A DNA stretch of 64,000 nucleotides, taken from NCBI RefSeq assembly GCF_000143415.4, contig NW_003314335.1, positions 153,424 to 217,423 of the forward strand. The letters are read 5' to 3'. Made by a program: the position numbers and the translations under genes. The notes beneath the pieces were generated by a model. That model was not told where the DNA came from and did no database searches. It saw nothing but the letters and a program-made list of their open reading frames with translations. This DNA is from Selaginella moellendorffii. Its lineage: Eukaryota > Streptophyta > Lycopodiopsida > Selaginellales > Selaginellaceae. Below are positions 22,032 to 32,663 of this stretch, in pieces; positions within the stretch are counted from its first letter, which is position 1; each line of letters opens with the position of its first letter.

Positions 22032-23544
22032 TCAACGGAGAAGATTGGGAAAAGCAAACAGGAGGATCCACAAGACTAGCCTACACTTTTCGAATCTAAT
22101 GCTTCGCAAAGCCCCTGATTTCTCTCCATCTTTTGGTCCTGGAAATGGTGGAGGTACACTTTCCCGATCAAGCGTCTGGGAGGCTGTGCAACAAGAACGA
22201 AAATCACATCGAATGTATAAACAAAGCAAGAAAGAACTTGCCTGTGGTGGTGAGCACCGCGCCGCTATCAAAACTTGCCGTCCAGAAGAAAAACCCACGC
22301 ATCTCTTTGCTCTTGAGAAACTCCACCTTCTTCTCGATCGATGCCTGGTTATCGAATCCCACCCACAAATCCCCAGCAAACGCGTACGCGCTGCTCGTCT
22401 CGCCATCGTCTACCACTGTCGCGTTCTTCGACCGGATGAACTCCTGGATCTCGCTGTAGAACAAGACCCCCGTCTCGGCACTTCCACCCGGCATAGCCGG
22501 CCCGGGCCCCCGCGCAGCAGCACCGACGCCGTGATCCAGCGACGAGTTTGCCAGCAGCCACGATCGCCCATACGCGGCCAAGCCCATCACCGCCTTGTGA
22601 GGAGGAAGCCCGCCATCCAGCCACGATTGGATGCCATAGCTGGAGCTTAGATTTGACGAGAGATCTGTGAGAGCCGAGTGCTCGCCGGTGAGAGATGGCT
22701 CCCAGGTGCCGTGGTAGTCGTAGCACATGATGTTCGCCCAGTCGAGTGTTCTAGCCATGGTTTGTACTGGGTACTCGTAGCGCATGCCCGGAATCGAAGG
22801 GTCCCTGGCCATGTTGCTGTAGTACACCGCTGCAGTGAGTAACAGTCGGCTGGGATACGTCGACTGCGCCTCGGAATCGATTTGTTGGCGGAGCTCGGAG
22901 AAGAGCGAAGCTATGTTGGTCATGTCGGCTGCCGAGTGAGGGAATTCCCAGTCCACGTCGATGCCATCAAACCTGGAAAGCGATCACACAAAGTCAGATC
23001 TATTGTTCCAAGAACTACGGAAGATAGTGTTAACTTACCCGTAAGTTCGTGCCAAGGCGATGCTACTCCGCACGAATTCGCCCCTGCTGGAAATGTTGCT
23101 CGCCATCTGCGAGAAGAACGTCGTGTTGGCCCCGGCGCCACCTATCGAGAGGAGGGTCTTGATGAGCGGATTCTTGCTCTTGGCCAGGCTCGTAAACTCT
23201 CGCGCGACATCCATCGTCTCCACCGGGATTTCCACCCGGAAAGTTGTGCTGTTGACGTTCGCGAACGCGAAGCAGAGGTGCGTGTACAAGTCTGTGCTGA
23301 GATCCGATGCTGGGAACATCTGCGAGGCGTAGGATGGCCAGTAACCAACCTTGACTTTGTCCCATTTCTCATCTCCGGGTGGTGAGCTCTGCGGTGCTTT
23401 CGCTGGTGCTCCTACGGGTCCTCCTACGGGTGCTACCGCGGGTGCTCTCGCAGGTGCTTGTTGAGCTTCCGCTAAACCGGGATCAAAACGGAAGAATGCG
23501 ACGCTCAGAACTGCAAAACATATTACAAGCGAGTTGATCATCAT
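22032..23544 (-). CDS. Glycoside hydrolase family 18 (class V type) chitinase-like protein
   Basis: Three exons: 23544-23039, 22972-22242, 22183-22032, giving 462 residues. An N-terminal signal peptide (MMINSLVICFAVLSVAFF) is followed by a Pro/Ala/Gly linker (repeats of APVGGP type) and a GH18 barrel. The catalytic motif DGIDVDWE holds the acid/base glutamate; SIGGAG, YDYHGTW and the late FFFWTASFD strand are also present. It would cleave chitin or related N-acetylglucosamine polymers outside the cell, in defence or wall roles. The tail encoded by exon 3 ends in a hydrophobic run (LVLWILLFAF), which could be a GPI signal. Intron 2 has a GC donor (CAG|GCAAGT). It is the complete right-hand copy; a broken one lies at 18186-19416. 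Confidence 0.87.
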
Positions 23545-23798
23545 CTTGATCCGCGTTTGGAAAGAATGGACAACAGAAAAGTCACACTTATGCTGTTTAC
23601 CTCGTGTGGACCAGGATGAAGACGAACACAGGGGTTCCCGATGGCCTGCCGGTTAGTCACAAGGAGACAATAACTAGGATCCAAATGACAACGCCGCAGC
23701 AACAGTAGGATGTTCTTAATAATAAATCGAAACTCAAAACAGTTGTTACTTGTCTGTAGCTGAAACAACAAATTGTCTTCCAATTTGGAGAGGAGACT

Positions 23799-25818
23799 TC
23801 AATCTTCTGTCAAAACTATTTGTACCTGTGACAAAGAACAGAAAAGCTTAGCTATCGCACTGTGCTTGATTAAAGAACGCTCACCTTCTTTTTTCTGGCC
23901 ATGGAATTTTTACTTTCAAGTTGAACGTCTTGAAGACCTTTCATAGGTCTGATCCGAGAGTAGCGCTTGAGTTTTAGAGTCTCAAACCACATCCCCCAGA
24001 AAGTCACTGACCATCCCTGGAAACAAACACAGACAAAAAGCTAAAGTCAAAAGAAAGAACAGGCAAGAGAAAGAACAGACCTCGTCAAAGAGATCCACCA
24101 CAGCTTCCAAGCACTTCTTCGTGATGTCGCTCGAGAAGGCCTTCATCGGTCCGGATATGTGAAGAGTGCCGTCCTCCCTCACCTGCGAGTAAGGCTCCGT
24201 TATCTCGTCGCCCCTCAAGCACCAGAAGACGATCGCAAACGCCCTCTTCACCTTCGCGATCACGGCGTTCTCAATGTCGGGCACGGACGCTCCGCGAGCA
24301 AAGGCAATGTCCTGCGCTGAGATCTGCCAGCGAAACGAGACCTGGGCCTCCACCATCATCTCGTCTCTCGAGCACGCAACCAGGTCGGACGCAGTCGTCT
24401 TGCGGATCTTGAGCGACTCGAATCCAGCGAAAACTTCCACCTTGGATATGTCAATCAAATGCCTACACGCATCTGTCACAAACGTAAGACTAGAAACTGG
24501 AAAGAACACACAGACGAACGAACCTGCCGGCGTAGAGCAAGTGTGGCTTGCGGTTGCAGTACTTGATGCCAACCTCGTCTTCTCTCACGGTGACCACTCG
24601 GTACGGCCCCAGCGCCACCTCTTTGTGAGAAGAATCCCGGTCATCGGCAGTGGTATACGCAAAGGACGAGCAGGAAAGTACGTGAACTCCGGGTTCCAAC
24701 ACCTTGGCTTGTCCGTCAATCCATGCCACTCCAAGCTTTCCTTCCAGGATAGAAACTCTGTGGAGATAGCCGTGATGGAGGACTCTGGTGCTCTCCAACG
24801 CGAGCTCTTGGAGCGAGAACGAGGACGTCGCTGGAAAGGTGTAGGACTTGGACGTCAGCAGCAGGGGCTCGGTGTCGAGCCAGGCGAGGCCGATCATCCC
24901 CGGAGGAACGTGAACCGAGAGCTCGTCCGAGGAAGAGAGCTTGAAAGATCTTAATGGCGTAGCTCCAGATCTTCTACCACCGTTGCTCACACAGCAAGGG
25001 CCCGGGGTGGCGGGTGTAGCAGTAGTGGCAGCCAGTGACTCTCTCTTCGAGAACGAGGAAGAATGCTCTGGGTGGTGCTGCCGCAGTGGAGAAAGCGTGG
25101 ATTTCTTCGCGCAGCAATTGGACGAGTTGGAATTCGTCGAGGCAGTGGTGTCTTGCGACAGCTTCCGAGAGTGACCACCAGGACTTTTTGGAGATCCAGT
25201 GGAATGGTGGCAGCAATTCGCTGGCCTGTGACAGCACCCGCGGCAAGCCAGCCATCCAGACATTCTCGCCACCATCCTCCAGTTGTGGACGCCCTTCCTC
25301 ACCACGTCGAGAACATCGCAGTGGCGATCAATGTCGTCGCAAGTCCCAATGAGCTGCCCCAAAATTCCATGGCCGTGGCGCGCAGACTCGGCCCTGGCGG
25401 GCAAAGATCTGTCCTCCCCCTCCTCCTTGCGCGAGGGCGAGCCATTGCTCGACGGAGACGCAGATTTCTCCTCGCCGGAGCCTCGATCCGGCCCGGGACT
25501 GTCCCCGCTCGCTGCCTCCTCTTGCAAATTACATCCGGTTTCCACTAGTTCTACGATCTCCGAAATGGAGCTAGAGCTAGCCGAATCGACCTCCCAGCAT
25601 TTCGTTACCTCCGGCATGGGGAGCTCCAGAACCTCTTGCTGCTGCGAATCTCCTCGATCCACCACGTCGAAGCTGAAACCAGATCCGGCGCTGCAGAGAC
25701 GCAGTGGCATCGGATGCAAATCCGCGCTCGGCGCGCAGGGAAACGAGAATGTAGGTGATGCGTCGGACTCGGAGGAAGAATCTGGCAGCGCCTCCAGAGG
25801 ATCTTCCTCGAGCGCCAT
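23799..25818 (-). CDS. SPFH/band-7 domain protein with long Ser-rich N-terminus
   Basis: Four exons: 25818-24524, 24462-24081, 24016-23885, 23825-23799, giving 611 residues. The first half is low-complexity and rich in Ser, Glu and Cys (for example RGCCHRPANCCHH). The second half resembles the SPFH/prohibitin fold of stomatin-like membrane scaffold proteins: YRVVTVREDEVGIKYCN, RHLIDISKVEVFAGFESL, then MMVEAQVSFRWQI. I infer a membrane-scaffold role. The start at 25818 (MALEEDPLEAL) is preferred because a telo-box-like element lies 14 bp upstream. An in-frame ATG at 25890 and one at 25920 would extend it. The N-terminal region has no recognised domain. Confidence 0.65.
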
Positions 25819-25831
25819 CGACGAAACGAAG

Positions 25832-25839
25832 AACCCTAA
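25832..25839 (-). promoter_or_regulatory. Telo-box-like element (TTAGGGTT on the gene strand)
   Basis: The plus strand reads AACCCTAA directly upstream of the SPFH gene start. Telo-boxes are known plant promoter/leader elements of housekeeping genes. Position and orientation match several other genes in the window. Confidence 0.4.
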
Positions 25840-26018
25840 AATCTCACTATCCCGAGATCGGTTGGTCAAAAGGCCTGACAGCAAGGCCATCGGTGTCTGG
25901 CCAGTGACACCGCGGCACATCAGCCTTTCCAGTCCGCCACGTCCCCAAAAGATTCATAGACCACGTGGCACCATCTGGGTTCCATTACCACGGCAAAAAT
26001 CTCAGCCGTTGGCTCAAC

Positions 26019-27026
26019 TCAAACACAGAGCTTGGCATCCATCATTGCGCTGGATACGATTCCCTCGAGATTTTCCTTTTGCATAAGGCGCTCGTCCCGT
26101 ACCTACCAAAATAAGCGATAGAAATGGCGTGGCTTGATAGCTATATCACTAACCTTGGTCATGCACGTGGTGAAGATTTGGCCCTGGAAGGTGTTGACGC
26201 TAGCGCCCAGCACCTCCAAATCTAGCGACTCTAGGGCGCCAACGATGTCCGCTAGTACGGTCGGGCAGCACCGGAATCGAACCAGGCACGTCCTGTTACA
26301 TTCGTCCAGTTTCTCCACGTCTATCTGTGTCGACACTTTTAAATGCGATGATAAGGGCATCGTCTCTGATGCCGAAGAGATTCTCTCGTTCTCTTACCTG
26401 GAGGCTCGCTAGTTTGTGATCTCGCCGATCGCCGCTGTGATGATCGTCCTCGAGCGATGGCGAGGGCGACGCCGGGGACGCGGTCGTCAGCGATGAATTG
26501 GGGGAGCGGTGATCCTCTTCGATGGCACTGATCTCTCTCCGCATCGCCGAGACCTGCGATTTGAGCTCCTCGACATAGCCGATGGCGTCGGCCATGATGG
26601 ACGCCTTGTCCATCTGTCAGAAATCCCCAAAGATCGTTACTCCATCCATCAATCAATCGAGAGAGAGAAAGAGAGGATAGAAATGTGAGAGATTTCCCTC
26701 ACCTTCGTGATCTTTGGGACGAGAGCGCGAAGCGAGTAGAGCTTCTCGTTGAGCTTCTGCCGGCGCTTGCGCTCCGAGAGGAGATTCTTGGAGAACTTCC
26801 TCTTGTTCCTCGAGGAACCGCGGCTGTCGTGCGTCGTCTCGTCATCGCTCAGGCTCTGCTCGAACAACTCCGGCGATCCCGCATTAGCCTCGCCGCTGCG
26901 ATCGCCCTTCTCCACCTCCGCCCCCGGATTGCTCATCTGATCCTCAAACATTTGCTCCAGCAGCTGATCCGAGGAACCCGACTCCACATCGAACAGATCG
27001 AGGTCATAAGATTCCAGCGAGCTCAT
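26019..27026 (-). CDS. bHLH transcription factor with C-terminal ACT-like domain
   Basis: Four exons: 27026-26703, 26613-26398, 26324-26154, 26102-26019, giving 264 residues. An acidic N-terminus is followed by the bHLH: NLLSERKRRQKLNEKL, LRALVPKIT, then MDKASIMADAIGYVEEL. The E and RxxR of the basic region, which contact the E-box, are present. A linker rich in Ser and Pro leads to an ACT-like dimerisation fold (VRFRCCPTVLADIVGALESL, LEVLGASVNTF). Layout and sequence resemble the DYT1/AMS/ICE-like groups of plant bHLH proteins; the exact subgroup is uncertain. The last exon is supplied by an intron whose donor is AAG|GTTAGT. The start MSSLES is chosen over upstream in-frame codons. Confidence 0.88.
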
Positions 27027-27348
27027 TAGCCACAAGAAAAGAAGAAATCCACTGGAAGGATCTCCTACCTTGCAGAGCAGCACCCAAGAACCCTAGAGCC
27101 AAGGAAAGAAAAACCCTGCATTACGGCATATCCTCGCGGAATTTCTCCCATTCTTTTTTCCATTTTCTTAACTGCAAAGTTGACTATGTGGCCAATAGCC
27201 TTTAATGTCGAGAACACAACTGTACAATTTACATGCGCCATCCCCATGCACCACACGGCCTTTAAAAAAAAAGGTGGTACAAGCTAGGCGACAAAAAAGT
27301 ATGAATCACGTTCTTTCAACTTTCCTTAATAATATAATTTAGTCAACG

Positions 27349-27834
27349 ATGTTAGTCAAAGTGTGCCACGCTGGCCTTTTACAAAGAGGGAGTGGCGATG
27401 AACCACCACCACTGTCACCACATCACCACCAAAAGAAGGCGTCCAAAATCATTCACACCCTAGTAAATTGGTTGCATGGTGATGGTTCTTCCCCCTCTTA
27501 TGAAACCATGGACGATCACCAAGAACACCACGGCACTGCTTGTCACCGCGAGAAGATCAAGGGCGGCAGCGTCCCCGTCTACGTTGGCCATGGCAACCCG
27601 GAGCGCTTCCTCGTCAAGCTCAAGCTCATCAATCACCCCCTGTTTCGAAAGCTCCTGGAGCTGACCGAGGAAGAGCTGGGCTTTTGCGACAACTGCCGCC
27701 TCGTCGTTCCCTGCGACGCTCACGTCTTCCAGAGGGTTATCGCTCGCATCGATGCCGAGGAGAGCGGGAGAAAGCTGCGCCCCGCCGAGGAGGAACTCCT
27801 CGGCCTCTTTGATTCCATCCCCGGTTCCTCGTAA
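27349..27834 (+). CDS. SAUR-family auxin-responsive protein
   Basis: Single exon, 161 residues. A His-rich N-terminal extension precedes the SAUR core: SVPVYVGHGNPERFLVKLKL, NHPLFRKLLELTEEELGF, then LVVPCDAHVFQRVI. SAUR proteins inhibit PP2C.D phosphatases and so activate plasma-membrane proton pumps in cell expansion. Absence of introns is usual for the family. It is divergently arranged with the bHLH gene, about 320 bp apart. Confidence 0.88.
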   Translation: MLVKVCHAGLLQRGSGDEPPPLSPHHHQKKASKIIHTLVNWLHGDGSSPSYETMDDHQEHHGTACHREKIKGGSVPVYVGHGNPERFLVKLKLINHPLFRKLLELTEEELGFCDNCRLVVPCDAHVFQRVIARIDAEESGRKLRPAEEELLGLFDSIPGSS

Positions 27835-27958
27835 TTAGCTCGTTGGAGTAACGCTTCCGGAACTTGAAAGGCTCGTTCTCCTGTGTTGTAACTGATGGGA
27901 GAACGATGAAAAGAAAGTAGAATGCAAATAGACTTACTTGTCTTGTATAAACATAAGA

Positions 27959-30609
27959 TTAGTCTTGTGTGTGCCGTGTTGTATTTTTGTTATACTTCTT
28001 AAAAGCCAGAGCTTGAGTGGCAGCAGGGTTCAAAGGGCTCCCTGCGTTGGAGCTTGATCGGCTGCTGTGTTGAGTTCTGCTGAAACTCTTTAGTACGCTT
28101 GAAGCACTGCTGCTCCTACTGCTGCTACTGTCTTGGGAGAGATCTCCTATCAATAGAATACTAACTGGAGAACCATTGAGAAGTCCACTGCTGCTAGAGC
28201 TTAAGCTTGTGTCTGAGAGCGAGTCTCCTTCCAAAAGACGAAGCACCTGGTGAAAAAGACACGTTAAGCTGTGAAGCACACAGCATGTAAAGATCTGACC
28301 TGAGACATTCGAGGACGAATCAAAGGATCGGGGTCAATGCAAAGAGTGGCCGCAAGGAGCATGTTTTCCACCTCGTTTACACAAAATCTTCCCCGAAGCC
28401 GCTGATCAATCAGTTTCTCATACTTCTGCTCTCGAAGAAATGGTCGTGCCTGCATTCAACAAGATTAGATGCAGCAAACTTCATTACTTATGGACTTACC
28501 CATTCCGACAAGCACATCTCTCCTTTGTTGCGAGATAAATCCACAGCCTTCCGACCACTTACAAGCTCCAGGAGCACGATGCCAAAAGAGTAAACATCGG
28601 CTTTCTCTGTGATTTGTCCTGTTTGAGTATACTCAGGTGCCAAGTACCTACAGCTCCAGTGTCACCAAAGAATGAAGGCAAGGAAAAAAAACACAGCAAG
28701 AGTTACCCGAAAGCGCCAATGACTCTTGTCTCTACTCCGAGTTCTCCATTGGGTTGCCATCTTGCAAGTCCAAAATCTCCCACCTGATGCTCAGACAAGT
28801 GAGTCGGACTATCCTATCGAATAGAAACTGAGACAAGAACTTACCATTGGCTCGAAGTCGTGGGTTAACAGAATGTTGTTTGGTCGCACGTCACGATGAA
28901 CAATACATCCCACTCGGCACTCTTCATGTAAGTACCTCAAAGCTCGCGCGGCACCTAGCGCGATTTTCTGGCGAGCCGGCCATTCCAGAGTCACTGTTTT
29001 AGACCGCCTGCCATACAGGTGCGAATCCAGCGAGCCATTGCAAACGAACTCGTAAACGAGCAGCCTCTTCTTGTCTTCAGCGCAGTAGCCGATCAGCATC
29101 ACCAAGTTTCGCTGCTGAGCACAGCTGAGAACTTCGACTTCCGCGCAGAATTCTTTGTCGCCCTGCGTGCTAGCCAGCTTATGCTGTTTGACAGCAACGG
29201 CTTGGCCATCAGGGAGCCTGCCCCTGTAAACTGAACCGTATCCACCTTCTGCGAGAAAGTTCACGTCCGAAAAGCCACCGGTTGCAAGTTGCAGCTCTGC
29301 GAAAGTGAATTTCCTGGGCGGCTTGCCGAAGACAGGCGTTTTGTGCTGGCAAATGGAGCATAAAGGAGGAGGCTGCGGAGACGACTGCTTTCTCAGATGG
29401 ATCTGCTTTCGGACGCTGGACACTCGATCTACTGGCCTCGATACGTTTCTTTGCGTATCCGTTTCCTCGGTATACTCCCGGCTTTCCTTCATTCGCAAGA
29501 AGTCATTAAGAACTTGTGGTTTATGGCTAGCTGGTGATGGAGTTGTGCTGTTCAGCACTTCTGATGGCGGACCTGCAAAGCAATGGTTAAAACGGAATAA
29601 GAGCGAGCGAGCGTCCTACCTTTTCTACGGGTTTCATTTTTCAGCAACTCTTCTAAAACTGAAAGCTCGAATTTCGGTGCCGTCACAAGTCGTGAATCCG
29701 GGCTACTGGCCTCTGAGCTGGATGTCGAGCTCTCCCAGTACAGCTGATCGAAGCCCTTGGGCATCACAGACAGGCTCAGTCCATTCAGAAGAACGGATGA
29801 CGAGTCGATGGATTCTTCTTCATCGTACGGCAAATCACGTCTTTTGAGATTCAGCCTCAGGATTTTTGGATTGCTGCGATGCACAACGACGATATTGCTG
29901 TTAAGCTCTTGCAGGCAAAGCTTACCCTCGCTCTTTAGATTCCTGGCGTGAAAAGGACTGTCACAGTAAACACCATCATACTTCCAACTTAGAAGACGTA
30001 CCTATCAAGCACCACCCAAGTTGCCCGGAATCTCTTGGCCTCCGATGGAATGACTCCTCTACGAGCAAACTGGAGGATTTCTAGTGTCGTATGCACCTAT
30101 GCTCACGAGATAGAATCTATAACTTAGCTCGACCATACCGAAATATAAAAAAACAAGCTCACCTTTTTAAGATCGTGGATTTTTCGGAGCTTCTCCATCA
30201 CCATGGAGCATTTGTTCCGAATTTCTTCGAGCTCTTCCTTCCTAGTGGCTTTGAGCGACGCAGCCGCTGCTGCTGCGCATTCTCCACCAAGCGCAGGAAA
30301 TCCCCAGCTCTTCCAAACTGGAAAGCATCGAATGAGACTTTAAATCTAAGCGTATGGTCGACTGTTACCAGAATCTGAGGAATTGCTAGTGCTGCTGGCG
30401 GGCGCAATCGCCTGGAACACGATCCTATCGCCTGGATGAACCACGAGATTTGCTAGAGCCCAGTTTAGAGCATAGTCGGTCATCTTCTTGCTCGCGTCAA
30501 CCGCGACGAGCACGATTTCTCGCTGAGACTCTTCGTCTGAGCTTTCCTGTGAACTGCTCACATCCATGACCTTGACTCGATTTAGCGGAAGGAGCTGAAA
30601 TCTCTCCAT
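27959..30609 (-). CDS. PERK-like protein kinase with N-terminal USP-like domain (probably cytoplasmic)
   Basis: Nine exons (30609-30369, 30317-30163, 30096-30002, 29942-29620, 29572-28845, 28783-28707, 28647-28500, 28449-28300, 28246-27959), 734 residues. The N-terminus ([21 protein letters not shown]) is a universal-stress-protein-like fold. A linker follows with CSICQH, then a kinase domain from about residue 370. The VAIK-type lysine (AVAVKQHK), HRDVRPNN and VGDFGLAR are present. The first glycine of the P-loop is Ala (AEGGYGSVY). HRDxRPNN is typical of this plant subfamily. There is no signal peptide or membrane segment. From memory and unchecked, relatives are listed as 'inactive protein kinase' in Selaginella; the visible catalytic residues leave activity open. 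The tail is Ser-rich. Confidence 0.88.
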
Positions 30610-31373
30610 TGCTCCAGCCGTGACAAGAAGAAGAAGGGGAAAGGAGGATGCAAAGACTGGATCTTCACTGGAGCCCGGAATGCATGCGAGAGATCACAAA
30701 GCCCTAAGGGATCGATGCAAGGCATCTCTCATCCAGCTGCCGATCGACCGCTGCGAAATCGAAATGCCGCCCTTCGATCCCGAAATATTTCGCGCACAAT
30801 CCCCTAGAACCAGGAGCCGATCGATGTGCGATCGATCGGGCGGGCCAAGAACCGATAGCAATGCGATGGATCGATCGAGGAAGATGCCGGCGCCTCCTTT
30901 CTCCCCAATGCTTGCCCTCGCCACAACAAAGGAAGAGCGCAAAAGAAAAACCAAAAAGCTTGTCGTTTGAGCTATAGCTCTGCCGGCCCGCGCGATTGGG
31001 CACACGCGGTCAAGCGCACGGTTTGAGTGAAAGAGAAAACCTCGCGGTGCCAAACACGCGCTAAATCATGCGTCGCCATCGCCGGCCGTGCCGCGCGGCA
31101 CGACCCAATGGCACTGCCGGCACCGAGCGCCACCGCGCGGTATACCACCCGCTAAGCGTAGCGTCAAAGCACAGCAAACTGTTAGGTGATCAATCACTCT
31201 CTGCCGATGACGAAAGTAACAACAAATTTCCTTGACAAATTCACACTGCTTTGTCCGATTTCCATGAACAGTTCTTCCGAAATCTCCGGGAGAACTTTCC
31301 ATCGAGAAACTTCTCTCATCACACGACTCAAGAGTTTATTCCCTGGAACGCGATGATCCATCACCCACAAGAT
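30610..31373. other. Intergenic region, no gene seen
   Basis: About 760 bp upstream of the kinase gene and downstream of the small membrane-protein gene, rich in GATCGATC-like runs. Open frames on both strands are short and without recognisable domains. Confidence 0.5.
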
Positions 31374-31685
31374 CTAATGGATTGTGCCCACTCTCACTTT
31401 CCACTCCTCGGCACTCCTCTCTTGCTCTTCCCGCAAGATGGGATTAGTCCTCAATTGCTCCTCTCTCATTCGTTTCTTCTCTTGCCGGAGCTGCCTCGCC
31501 TTCTCGATCTGTTCTTCCTGGAGAAGACCCACAAGAAAAATTTCTCTTGGGAGATCCAAATTTAACTCGCTTACCCTCGTGTACTTCAATTCCCTGACCC
31601 AATCTTTGTGGGCGATGTAGTAAGTGAGCGCAAAGTATGTGCCAATCGTGAGCCCAGCATACTGGTACAGCCTGATCATCACCAT
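31374..31685 (-). CDS. Small single-pass membrane protein with charged helical tail
   Basis: Two exons (31685-31575 and 31517-31374), 84 residues. The 57-bp intron is a multiple of three and open, so the unspliced frame also reads through; GTAAGC and CTCCAG support splicing. The N-terminus (YQYAGLTIGTYFALTYYIA) is a membrane segment, followed by a Lys/Arg/Glu-rich helix (KARQLRQEKKRMREEQL). I do not recognise the family; size and layout resemble small mitochondrial inner-membrane proteins, which is only a guess. A telo-box-like element lies at 31713-31720. Confidence 0.6.
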   Translation of the reverse strand: MVMIRLYQYAGLTIGTYFALTYYIAHKDWVRELKYTRVSELNLDLPREIFLVGLLQEEQIEKARQLRQEKKRMREEQLRTNPILREEQERSAEEWKVRVGTIH

Positions 31686-31712
31686 CTTGCCCAAGCGCGA
31701 GAGAAATCGAAG

Positions 31713-31720
31713 AACCCTAA
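31713..31720 (-). promoter_or_regulatory. Telo-box-like element
   Basis: TTAGGGTT on the gene strand, 28 bp upstream of the small membrane-protein start. Confidence 0.4.
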
Positions 31721-31757
31721 AATTTCCTGCCCCACAAAACTTAGGGTTCCTGGGCGA

Positions 31758-32583
31758 CTATTTGGACAAGTCGAGCTTGCTTCTCTTTCCCTTGCTCGAT
31801 TCGCCGCCTTCGGATTGTGATCGTTTCTTGGACAAAGACTTGCTGCGCTTGCTAGATTCTCTGGTGATCCCGCTCTTTTCCTGATCGGATACAGCACCCA
31901 CAGACGCGATCTCTGCTCGAAAGTTTTTGTGAGATCTTCGTTCTGGGAGAAAAATTCTCGTACCTTCCGCGTGATTTGGAGCAGCATCCACGTTCTCGGC
32001 AGCAACAGGATGAGCAATTGTCGGCTCGACGCTCCTCACAATGCTCACTTCCACCGGCACTGGCCTCACTAAAATCCATAGCAAAAGCTTTAGAAACTCA
32101 AAAGAAACTCTGCGAGATCTATCTCACCTTCGATCTTGTCTTGAGTTGGAACATAGGCGTACTTACTGCTCCCTTGAATGTCGTGTCTTTGAAAGCTATA
32201 CTTCACTCCTGCCGATGATCCGCGAGAGCTTCTCATCAAGAACAACGAAAAACTATGAATTTCTATCTACCATTGCATACCAAATGCCCCATATTGCCAT
32301 CGGCGGCCTCGAGCTTCAATCTCCAGCTCGTATTCGACAGCTCCTCGAGATCTAGCTGCCACGAAACAATCAGACCTCACTCACGCATTCGCGATTTCGA
32401 CTCACATCGGGGAGCCGAAGCAGCCACAGCTCCTTGTTAGGATCCAAGGCCTCGTCCAGCAGCGGCTGCATTGCCTCCACGCGCTGGAACGACCGCGGCG
32501 CCTCGTAGCTGCAAGACAAGTGGCCGAATCAATCGCGAGTGAGAGCCAAAGATCAACACTCACGGCGCCGGCGCAGCGTCCAT
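31758..32583 (-). CDS. Mediator-associated protein 2 / RPA34.5-like nuclear protein
   Basis: Six exons: 32583-32564, 32508-32406, 32355-32271, 32208-32128, 32068-31964, 31912-31758, giving 182 residues. The core has KELWLLRLPD, a pattern shared by plant mediator-associated protein 2 and the Pol I subunit RPA34.5/PAF49 family, then RLKLEAADGNMGHLV, GVKYSFQRHDI and VSIVRSVEP. The tail is a Lys/Ser-rich nuclear-type run (SKRSKSLSKKRSQ). I infer a role in RNA polymerase or Mediator function. Family assignment rests on the short ELWL motif and overall layout, so it is moderate. Telo-box-like AACCCTAA lies at 32629-32636. Confidence 0.6.
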
Positions 32584-32628
32584 AGCTCTTTCCATCATTC
32601 AAGAGCCCTAAAACTTTCAAAACCCAAG

Positions 32629-32636
32629 AACCCTAA
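32629..32636 (-). promoter_or_regulatory. Telo-box-like element
   Basis: TTAGGGTT on the gene strand, 46 bp upstream of the mediator-associated-like gene start; a one-base variant lies at about 32604-32611. Confidence 0.4.
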
Positions 32637-32663
32637 AACACTTTCCCAAAGGCTTTCAACTAT

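Larger units (their letters stand above)
19423..23311 (-). repeat. Tandem segmental duplication, unit 2 (3,889 bp)
   Basis: Spans the VPS26 pseudogene, nuclease-like/PHD copy 2 and most of the intact GH18 gene. It abuts unit 1 with only about 6 bp of unassigned sequence (19417-19422). Confidence 0.88.

Noticed and set aside
24941..26086. Plus-strand open frames up to 267 codons opposite the SPFH gene.
   Set aside because: They are shadows of the Ser-rich exon on the minus strand; composition mirrors it and no domain is visible.
26262..26300. CCGGAATCGAACCAGGCACG resembles a tRNA T-arm on the plus strand.
   Set aside because: It lies inside the ACT-like coding exon of the bHLH gene on the minus strand and no tRNA fold surrounds it.
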